Shown piece by piece: positions 57,106 through 64,000 of a stretch of DNA of 64,000 nucleotides. The stretch's first letter is position 1, and each line of letters starts with the position of its first letter. The notes below the pieces were generated by a model. That model did no database searches. It saw nothing but the letters and a program-made list of their open reading frames with translations, and was not told where the DNA came from. Position numbers and translations under genes: made by a program. The DNA comes from Planctomycetota bacterium (lineage in GTDB: Bacteria > Planctomycetota > Planctomycetia > Pirellulales > Pirellulaceae): NCBI GenBank assembly GCA_014238905.1, contig JABAAE010000001.1, forward strand, positions 604,712 through 668,711, written 5' to 3'.

Positions 57106-57121
57106 CACGATGTTTTTTTCA
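57094..57121. repeat. 14-bp tandem duplication overlapping the terminator
   Basis: CGATGTTTTTTTCA twice in tandem. The first copy contains the right arm and T-run of the hairpin. Confidence 0.95.
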
Positions 57122-57171
57122 CCACGTCTTGATGCAATTCGCCACCCGGCGACTTTTAGTGAGAGAACAGA

Positions 57172-60100
57172 ATGACCGAGCCTCAGAATAAAAATCTCAT
57201 TCACAGATACGGTGGAACAAATTGGAGATTTTTGGCGGTCGTCGTCGTCGTTTTAGTGCTTTTGGGTTGGGGTTGGTGGTGGTTCAACGGCCGTACAGGG
57301 ATGTCTCCAGAACAAGCGGAGCAATGGACGCAGTTAGCTGATGAGGCCAACGTTTGCCTTGAAAATGAGATTTTTCGAAAAGGGTTCGAAGAAGCGGAAA
57401 ATCGCTATGTCGAATTGAAAAAGGCGTTGCCCAACGAGATCCTGCCCTTTCGCAATCACGCCATCCTCCGAATTCTTCGTTTTAAATCAGACGACGATTT
57501 AAAGAACGACGAGGCGTTCATTGAAGAGACATTTAAAATCATGGAGGAACTGCTTGAAAAAGACCCTGACGCGTATCAGTCATACATTCTTGCGGTCCGC
57601 TGGAGGAATCTGGTTTATCAACAATTGGATGAGACCGACGTTGAGTTGTTGGCAACCGCCGGAGAACTTGCCGACGGCAGTCCGGTGCCGTTTGTGGAAT
57701 TTTATGAAAGTACGGCTGCCCTGAATAATCAGGATCTGCCTGGTATTGAGGAAAAAAGAGCAAAGAGTCTCGAGCGAGCGTACCAGTTACAAAAAGACAA
57801 TCTGAAATTGGCGTTGGTTTACCTTGCGCAGCTTGCTGGGCAGGAAAATCTGGAGCAGTTTTCCGGCGTTTGGAAAGAGTTTGAAGAGAATCTGGGTGGG
57901 ATTGTTGTTGGCGTAGACCTCGAAGAAGGGACTCAAAAACGTCAGAAGTATCTCGAGGAAATCAGGGAAGGTATCAAGGAAGGTGACTGGGGATCCATAC
58001 AGGGAAACGTTCGCTTTCTAGGCAACTTGATTCGGCCCAATGAGCTCTACAAAATCGATGGTTCGAGGGTTCAACCCCACGAACTGGAGTTCATGGTGTC
58101 GACCCTCGGAAAAGAAATAATCGGTCTCGCTAATCAACGAAGCAAGACGGCTGACGCCCCCTCGCCAGTTGTTTTTGAATCCGGGGCTGTCGTGTTTGAA
58201 TCCTCGTCGGCAAAACCGTTAGCGGTCAGGTCGGTTGATTTTGATCTGGATGGGGGCTTGGAAGTTGCCGTTTTGCTAGAGGGCTCCTTTCTGGTGTTTG
58301 ACCGACCGGACGCCGATTCTGATTGGGTTAAGGTCTGCCATTACAAACTAGATCATCATTATGACGGCATACTCGTAGCGGATCTGGACTTTGATTATCC
58401 GCCACCGGTCAATCCAAAATTCAGCTACGCGGATCCGGACTTTGTCCTTTTCGGCAAAGGTGGGTTGCTGGTTTTGGAAAACAAGCTCAATCAAGACGGC
58501 CAACGTATCGTGGAAAAGGCTTCAGCTGGGGATTTAAACCAACTGCAGGACGTTACCGCAGCTGTCTTGAGTGATGTTGATCATGATATGGACCTCGATT
58601 TGGTGGTTGGCGCCGCTGGCGAAATCAAACTGTTTCTATCGCGTGGCAATCTGTCGTTTTTTGATTTCTCGCAGTTTTCCCAGTTCCCGTCCGATCAGGT
58701 GGCGACATCTCTTGAAATGGTCGATTTTGATCGGGATATCGACATCGATCTGATTGTCGGATTCAAGGACAGAAAGCCGGGGTATCTCGAAAACCTCGGA
58801 CACGCCAAGCTCCGGTTTCGGGAATTCGATTCGAGTTTTTCCGATTTGGCACCCTGCAAGGCGATCAAGGCTAATGAGATGGACGGCCAGATGTCGTGGG
58901 ATCTGACTGCTCTGCAGGGATCTGAATTGATCAACCGGACCACGTTGACTAATCAGGGTTCGGTTCGTCAAAAAAGCGTCGGCAACGTGACCGTTTCAGC
59001 AGGTCAGCGATTTTGTCAGGCAGATTTTAATAACGACGGATTCTTGGACACGCTGATTTATCGTCCACCAAACAGGGACGACGATTTTTCAGGCCGATCG
59101 CTGGCACTGGGTAACAGGTCGACCCGCCCCGTGGTTAGCAAAGGACCAGAAATGGTGATTGACGATTGCGACTTCGACGATCTGGATGCTGACGGAAAAA
59201 TTGATCTGGTGGTGATTTCTGGAGAGCAAGTCCGATGGCTGCGAAATGTATCGGTGACCGATCATAACTGGGTGGCGGTCAATGTGTGCGGCATATCATC
59301 GAACTTCGACAAGGGCCGAATCAACAATTTTGCGGTTGGGAGTTTTGTTGAACTCAAGGTAGGTGATCGATATTTTGCGACAGTTAGCGAGAAACCAAGA
59401 TTACATTTCGGTCTCGGAAAAGCCGAAGAGGTTGATTTGATACGGTTTTTGTGGCCCAGCGGAATGCCCCAATCCTTGTTCAAAATACAAACCGGACAAC
59501 TCATCTACGAAGAAATGTTCGAAAAAGGCTCTTGTCCGTATATCTACACCTGGAATGGACAGCAATATACTTTTTTCAGTGATTGCCTGTGGGCCGCTCC
59601 GTTGGGTTTGCAGTCAGCCCCGGGAAAATTCATACCCTGCCGCGAATGGGAGTATTTGAAAATCCCAAGCGATTTCATGAAGCCGATCGATGGAGAGTAT
59701 CGCATTCAACTGACAGAGGAACTGCGCGAAGCTGCCTATTTTGACTTGATCGAACTCTATGCAATCGATCATCCTGCCGGCGTCGAGATTTTTACTAATG
59801 AAAAAGTTGGCCCTCCGTTTATCGCTGAGCCAGGTATCCATACGGTTGGGAATCCCCAACTTCCAGTTTCAGCCACAGACATGTATGGCAAGGATGTCCT
59901 GCCCGAGATCGCTCGCGATGACAAGAAGTATTTCAGGGGATTTCAAAATCGGATTGCCAAAGGGCTTGCGCCGTTACATTACCTGGAATTAGACCTTGGC
60001 GACCTTGAGTCGGCAGATGAACTGACGCTGTTTCTGAAAGGCTGGATTCGCCCGACAGACTGTTCGTTGAATATCTCTTTTGCTCAGCGGGATGATATGA

Positions 60101-60813
60101 ATAGTCCGCAAACACCTGTCATTCTGGTTCCCAATGAAAAAGGAGAATGGGTGAAAACGGTGGACCCGATGGGCTTTCCCGGTGGCAAGCCGAAGACCAT
60201 CGCGGTGGATCTTTCCAAGGCATTTTTGACCGATGACTATCGTTTGCGGATACAGACCAGTCATGAGATTTACTGGGATCAGGTCTTTTTTACCCAGGCC
60301 GAAGAGCGAGTTGAATGGAAGCAGATTCCGTTGCCAATGGTTGGCGCGGACCTGCATTATCGTGGATTTTCAAAGAGATTCGTAACAGATGAAATGTCGC
60401 CCGAATGGTACGACTATCAACAAGTGACAACAACAGCGCGCTGGCCAGCGATGTCAGGCCGGTTTACCCGTTACGGGGAGGTAGAGAGTCTGCTCGGCGA
60501 ACAGGATGATTGCCATGTGGTGATGGGCTCGGGTGACGAAATGACGGTGCGATTTAGCGCGATCGATGAACCGCCTCCAGGCTGGCGGAGGGATTTTGTC
60601 ATTCACCTGGTCGGCTATGACAAGGACGCGGATTTGAATACCGTTACCGGCCAAACAGTTGGCCCCTTGCCGTTCAAAAATATGTCACGGTACCCCTATG
60701 GTGGTAGTGAGCATTTCCCTGACTCAGAAAAGCACCGAGAGTATTTAAGGGAATTCCAGACTCGGCAGCAAAGTAGGAGTCAATTCTGGAAAAATGTGGA
60801 AGCGACCGATTGA
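57172..60813 (+). CDS. Membrane-anchored VCBS/FG-GAP and UnbV/ASPIC protein
   Basis: 1213 residues. One N-terminal transmembrane helix (FLAVVVVVLVLLGWGWWWF, about 20-38) is followed by a helical, TPR-like region (about 45-270). A beta-propeller-like part of FG-GAP/VCBS repeats follows, with integrin-type Ca2+ loops DVDHDMDLD, DFDRDIDID, DFNNDGFLD and DLDADGKID (about 465-680). Then comes an ASPIC/UnbV-like segment, LHFGLGKAEEVDLIRFLWPSG. The last ~410 residues begin CPYIYTWNGQQYTFFSDCLW and form a separate domain of unknown kind. It is probably a large extracytoplasmic protein for adhesion or protein interaction. The next gene starts 140 bp later. Confidence 0.8.
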   Translation: MTEPQNKNLIHRYGGTNWRFLAVVVVVLVLLGWGWWWFNGRTGMSPEQAEQWTQLADEANVCLENEIFRKGFEEAENRYVELKKALPNEILPFRNHAILRILRFKSDDDLKNDEAFIEETFKIMEELLEKDPDAYQSYILAVRWRNLVYQQLDETDVELLATAGELADGSPVPFVEFYESTAALNNQDLPGIEEKRAKSLERAYQLQKDNLKLALVYLAQLAGQENLEQFSGVWKEFEENLGGIVVGVDLEEGTQKRQKYLEEIREGIKEGDWGSIQGNVRFLGNLIRPNELYKIDGSRVQPHELEFMVSTLGKEIIGLANQRSKTADAPSPVVFESGAVVFESSSAKPLAVRSVDFDLDGGLEVAVLLEGSFLVFDRPDADSDWVKVCHYKLDHHYDGILVADLDFDYPPPVNPKFSYADPDFVLFGKGGLLVLENKLNQDGQRIVEKASAGDLNQLQDVTAAVLSDVDHDMDLDLVVGAAGEIKLFLSRGNLSFFDFSQFSQFPSDQVATSLEMVDFDRDIDIDLIVGFKDRKPGYLENLGHAKLRFREFDSSFSDLAPCKAIKANEMDGQMSWDLTALQGSELINRTTLTNQGSVRQKSVGNVTVSAGQRFCQADFNNDGFLDTLIYRPPNRDDDFSGRSLALGNRSTRPVVSKGPEMVIDDCDFDDLDADGKIDLVVISGEQVRWLRNVSVTDHNWVAVNVCGISSNFDKGRINNFAVGSFVELKVGDRYFATVSEKPRLHFGLGKAEEVDLIRFLWPSGMPQSLFKIQTGQLIYEEMFEKGSCPYIYTWNGQQYTFFSDCLWAAPLGLQSAPGKFIPCREWEYLKIPSDFMKPIDGEYRIQLTEELREAAYFDLIELYAIDHPAGVEIFTNEKVGPPFIAEPGIHTVGNPQLPVSATDMYGKDVLPEIARDDKKYFRGFQNRIAKGLAPLHYLELDLGDLESADELTLFLKGWIRPTDCSLNISFAQRDDMNSPQTPVILVPNEKGEWVKTVDPMGFPGGKPKTIAVDLSKAFLTDDYRLRIQTSHEIYWDQVFFTQAEERVEWKQIPLPMVGADLHYRGFSKRFVTDEMSPEWYDYQQVTTTARWPAMSGRFTRYGEVESLLGEQDDCHVVMGSGDEMTVRFSAIDEPPPGWRRDFVIHLVGYDKDADLNTVTGQTVGPLPFKNMSRYPYGGSEHFPDSEKHREYLREFQTRQQSRSQFWKNVEATD

Positions 60814-60891
60814 ATCCGGTGCAACGCATCCGGCAGGGTTTTGGGACGCATCGTTGACCCCGTTGTTGATGACCCAAATGGCGGCAGGGGA

Positions 60892-60900
60892 TGTTATACT
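60892..60900 (+). promoter_or_regulatory. Candidate extended -10 promoter
   Basis: TGTTATACT gives an extended -10 (TG-n-TATACT) 52 bp before ATG 60953. No -35 at standard spacing. Confidence 0.3.
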
Positions 60901-60952
60901 CGGTGACAATTGGTATTCAACGCGATGTGAATTTGCCGCCTCCGGAAACCGC

Positions 60953-63529
60953 ATGAACAGTCACCACAAACTCCGTCGTTCAAAAGGGCCCTCTTTGTTG
61001 ATTGTTATTCCGTGGAAACAGCCGTGGTTGCTGGTAATGGTTGTATTTGTGATCCTGTTTGGCTCAACGACTGGGGCTGCCGCAGATCTCAAAGCTGCCC
61101 GCGAGCTCTTTGAATTCGGGAATTACCGCCAGTGCATCAAAGCCTGTGAAGCAGAGATCGGTATCGCCTGGCAAGTGGACTGGCGACTTCTCAAAATTCA
61201 ATCAGAAATGAAATTGGGAAATTATAAAACGGCCCTGCTCTCGGTAGAGGAGGCGCTGGAGAAACATCGATCCGATATTCGGGTGCGATGGTTGGCTCGC
61301 ACTGTTTACCGCTACAACAACGATCTCGAAAAAGCGGAAGAGATGGTTTCGCAAATCGACCAGTTGGCGAGGAGTTCGCCATGGCGATATTCAGATGCCG
61401 AGGACAGAATTGTTTTGGGCCGAATGATGTTGGACGCCAATGCTGATGCGAGGCAGGTCCTCGAACTGTTTTTTGATGTAGCCAAAAAAGTCCAACCAGC
61501 TTTGGTCGAAAACTATGTCGTGGCAGCTGACTTGGCGTTGAGCAAAAGCGATAAAAAATTAGCAGCCAAAGAAGCGGAGAATGGTCTCAAGCTAAATCCA
61601 AAAAATCCTGATTTGCTATTCCGTCTGGCGTTGTCGTTGTGGGATGACGACCGGCCGAAGGCTGCGCAGTCGCTCAAAAAAGCGTTGGAATTCAATCCAG
61701 TCCACGATCAAGCGCTGTTGTATCAATCAAACCAGAGGATCGACCAGGAGGATTACGACGGAGCAAAAATCATCATTGAGAAGGTCCTCAAAACCAATTC
61801 AAAAAACGAACTCGCCCTCGCTCAGTTAGCCGTGATAGCCCATCTTAAAGGGGACTACCAAACCGAAGAGAGTCTGCGGAATCGCGCGCTAAATAGCTGG
61901 CCTAAAAATCCTCATGTCGATCACTCGATCGGGAAAAAACTATCGCAAAAATATCGCTTCAAAGAGGGTGCCGAGTACCAGCGAAAAGCACTAGCTTTTG
62001 ACCCCGGTCTCGTGCCGGCCAAAATCCAGTTGGCGCAGGATCTGCTCCGACTGGGATTGGACGGCGAGGGATGGGAGTTGGTGGCCGAGGCTAATGAAGA
62101 GGATCAATACAATATCCTGATGCATAACTTGCAGACTTTGCACGACGAGATTTCCTCGTTTACTTCGTTGGAAGAGGATGGAATTGTCGTTCGGATGAGC
62201 GTATCCGAAGCAAGACTTTACGGCCCAGAGGTCTTGAAATTGCTAGTCGAAGCCAAAAACGTGCTTAGCAAAAAATACGACTATCAATTCACTCAACCGG
62301 TCTATGTTGAGATCTTTCCCAGACAGTCGGATTTTGCAATTCGAACATTTGGAATGCCGGGAGGAGCTGGTTTTCTTGGCGTCTGTTTTGGACATCTGAT
62401 TACCGCCAACAGTCCGGCAACCCAAACTGAAAACCCTACCAACTGGAAGTCTGTTTTGTGGCACGAATTCTGTCACGCGGTCACTCTAGGCAAAACCAAC
62501 AACAGGATGCCTCGGTGGTTAAGCGAGGGTATTTCTGTTTACGAAGAACGTCAACGAAGCCCGAATTCCGGCGAACAGATGTCTCCTGTCTACCGAAAAA
62601 TGATTTTGTCGTCCGATTTGACGCCGGTTAGCAATTTGAGCGCCGCGTTTTTGCAGGCGAAATCGCCAATTCATTTGCAATTCGCGTATTACGAATCGTC
62701 ACTGGTGATCGAGTACTTGATGGAAAAACATGGCATCGACACATTGAAAAAAATCCTCGTTGACCTGGGAGCGGGAATTCCCATCAACGAGACGCTGCAG
62801 CGTCACACCGGGTCACTGTCGGAGTTGGACACCGGCTTTAAACAATTCGCGGAGGGATTTGCAAACGCTTATGCCCCGGAAGTCGATTTTAGTGAACCCG
62901 GTCTTGATCCCTCGGATTCGGCCGAAACGGTCGTCGCTTTTTTGGACCAACATCCGGGCAACTTTGATGCGACTCTTCAGTTGGCCCTGCGGCATCTCAA
63001 GGCTGGGTCGAATGAATCTGCCAAAACCGTTTTGAATGCACTGGCGGGGCGGTTTGCCGATGCCAAAGTGCATCCAGCAGTGTTGAAATTATTAGCCCGG
63101 GCCCACCAAAACCTGGGAGACACAGAGGCGGAGATCAAATCTTTGTTGCAGATTTTCGAGGTCAGTGATGACGATCTTGAGGCTTGTAAACGATTGATAG
63201 AACTTCAGGTAGAACGGAAGGATTGGGATGACGTTCGGCTGGCGACTCGCTATTTTTTGTCGATTAATCCACTGCAGGTTGAACCGCATCGAGTGCTTGC
63301 AGAAGCGGGTGAAGCATTGAACGATGCGGCTACCACCGTTCGGGCCCTCGAGTGTCTGCTGGAGTTCGAAACAACGGATCTCGCCTCAGCCCATTACCGG
63401 ATCGCCAGAATCAAGCTTGATTTGGGTGAAAAAGCATCGGCTCGACGACACGTTTTACAGTCCCTCGAAGAAGCGCCCCGATACAGGGACGCTTTGGAAA
63501 TGCTGCTGAAAATCAATTCGCTTGAATGA
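60953..63529 (+). CDS. TPR protein with gluzincin (peptidase MA-like) domain
   Basis: 858 residues from ATG 60953 (the frame is open to 60794, overlapping the upstream stop). An N-terminal hydrophobic helix (WLLVMVVFVILFGSTTGAAA) is a signal peptide or anchor. Then tetratricopeptide-like helix pairs (about 50-380). The metallopeptidase part has HEFCH (His504, His508) and a downstream Glu525 in LSEGISVYEE, fitting a gluzincin zinc site. A second TPR block fills the C-terminus (about 640-850). It probably acts in the periplasm or on the surface, and the catalytic triad of zinc ligands appears intact. Confidence 0.82.
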   Translation: MNSHHKLRRSKGPSLLIVIPWKQPWLLVMVVFVILFGSTTGAAADLKAARELFEFGNYRQCIKACEAEIGIAWQVDWRLLKIQSEMKLGNYKTALLSVEEALEKHRSDIRVRWLARTVYRYNNDLEKAEEMVSQIDQLARSSPWRYSDAEDRIVLGRMMLDANADARQVLELFFDVAKKVQPALVENYVVAADLALSKSDKKLAAKEAENGLKLNPKNPDLLFRLALSLWDDDRPKAAQSLKKALEFNPVHDQALLYQSNQRIDQEDYDGAKIIIEKVLKTNSKNELALAQLAVIAHLKGDYQTEESLRNRALNSWPKNPHVDHSIGKKLSQKYRFKEGAEYQRKALAFDPGLVPAKIQLAQDLLRLGLDGEGWELVAEANEEDQYNILMHNLQTLHDEISSFTSLEEDGIVVRMSVSEARLYGPEVLKLLVEAKNVLSKKYDYQFTQPVYVEIFPRQSDFAIRTFGMPGGAGFLGVCFGHLITANSPATQTENPTNWKSVLWHEFCHAVTLGKTNNRMPRWLSEGISVYEERQRSPNSGEQMSPVYRKMILSSDLTPVSNLSAAFLQAKSPIHLQFAYYESSLVIEYLMEKHGIDTLKKILVDLGAGIPINETLQRHTGSLSELDTGFKQFAEGFANAYAPEVDFSEPGLDPSDSAETVVAFLDQHPGNFDATLQLALRHLKAGSNESAKTVLNALAGRFADAKVHPAVLKLLARAHQNLGDTEAEIKSLLQIFEVSDDDLEACKRLIELQVERKDWDDVRLATRYFLSINPLQVEPHRVLAEAGEALNDAATTVRALECLLEFETTDLASAHYRIARIKLDLGEKASARRHVLQSLEEAPRYRDALEMLLKINSLE

Positions 63530-63580
63530 GTTTTCGAAAACCCGTCGGGATGGATTTTGGCAAAGAAGCTTCGCTGGGCT

Positions 63581-63999
63581 TCACAGGAGGATTTTTATTT
63601 GGTCGAACAGCGTCGTTTTCCGTGCAAAATAGGCGTAGAATGTAAGGGCGGCCAGCAGCGAAACGATAAATATCGGAATCCAGGATTGAAGAGACGTGGC
63701 GTTTTTCAAATTTTCAAACATCTCGTCACTGACTGGTTTAGCTGCCTTGATTTTGATCGCCGGCTGGTTTTTTTTGGGGCCCGAAGGTGAAATCAAAAAA
63801 ACCGCTGTAGAGATGGGCCCAATAGCGAAATCGATGGTGAATGCCACCGGGTCGCCTTCGTCAATTATGCCCTCGGGGTACCCGCTTCAACCTCGACAAC
63901 AAGGCTTGTTCGCAGGATGGTCCGGGAGTGGTGATCGTGTCGCACCGGGCTTGGTTTCTTTTCCGCAGTTTGGCGGTCAAAGAAGGCAACGAGCCGATT
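63581..63999 (-). pseudogene. Membrane protein with apparent frameshift, runs off the right edge
   Basis: Two minus-strand frames abut. From 63999 to 63865 a frame reads AFFDRQTAEKKPSPVRHDHH... to LVVEVEAGTPRA and stops at TAA. The frame shifted by one continues as GYPEGIIDEGDPVAFTIDFAIGPIST, followed by a hydrophobic helix (SWIPIFIVSLLAALTFYAYF) and a stop at 63581. Joined, the text VVEVEAGYPEGIIDEGDPVAF reads smoothly, suggesting a single-base deletion near 63877-63885. The alternative is two genes: GTG 63847 has GAAGG 8 bases upstream. The family could be FixH/YtkA-like, but this is weak. Confidence 0.5.
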
Positions 64000-64000
64000 A

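Larger units (their letters stand above)
56760..57171. other. Spacer with terminators and repeats
   Basis: 412 bp without a supportable gene; short frames across the 15-bp repeat are translations of the repeat itself. It contains two terminators and two tandem duplications. Confidence 0.5.

Noticed and set aside
21999..57121. CRISPR array or mobile-element ends
   Set aside because: The tandem repeats have no spacers and no cas genes, transposases or target-site duplications are near.

Overview
The window reads as a chromosomal segment of a planctomycete, probably Pirellulales-like, of roughly balanced GC content. The evidence is family content. There are three Tat-exported DUF1501 proteins, a DUF1549/DUF1553 protein with two haem-c motifs, a 3-keto-disaccharide hydrolase (DUF1080) protein, a Tat-type Gfo/Idh/MocA oxidoreductase, a PQQ-like propeller, a VWA membrane protein, a VCBS/UnbV protein and menaquinone synthesis by the futalosine route. 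No phage, insertion sequence, CRISPR array, rRNA or tRNA was seen.

Layout. 1-7.2 kb is the replication-origin neighbourhood, all on the minus strand: cysteine desulfurase, dnaA, an AT-rich spacer with four DnaA-box-like 9-mers, dnaN, dciA and gyrB, plus a partial membrane protein at the left edge. 7.8-10.4 kb holds scpB, a coupled extremely acidic protein, an HMCES/YedK abasic-site protein and, converging on it, ung. 10.7-14.7 kb holds DUF1501 and VWA membrane proteins. 15-21 kb holds carA, rsfS, a PLP-dependent dehydratase/racemase, a GT4 glycosyltransferase, a DUF1080 protein and a MoaD/ThiS-like protein. 21-30 kb holds a YfhO-like membrane protein, argS, a secreted alpha/beta hydrolase, a Skp/OmpH chaperone and a small secreted protein. 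30-39.9 kb holds the PSCyt1/DUF1549/DUF1553 plus DUF1501 pair, TolC, an ABC ATPase and the PQQ-like propeller. 40-46.4 kb holds a conserved small protein with mqnB-mqnD, a Gfo/Idh oxidoreductase, a membrane glycosyltransferase and an HNH endonuclease. 46.9-54.1 kb holds a small secreted protein, ilvC-ilvH, a GntP-type permease, DUF1501 and creatininase. 54.2-64 kb holds a zinc-ribbon/ClpP-like pair, a GYF_2 protein, a secreted protein, a large VCBS/UnbV protein, a TPR-gluzincin protein and a probably frameshifted membrane protein at the right edge.

Two things stand out. Unrelated 14-21 bp units are directly duplicated two to four times at nine or so places, mostly at gene ends, starts or terminators and once in frame inside a coding sequence. 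This looks like a genome-wide habit of short tandem duplication rather than one repeat family. There are also several unusual proteins: the Asp/Glu-rich protein coupled to scpB, a ClpP-like protein with a doubtful catalytic Asp next to a zinc ribbon, and a membrane VCBS/UnbV protein followed by a TPR peptidase. All homology calls are from motif reading by eye; no database search was run.
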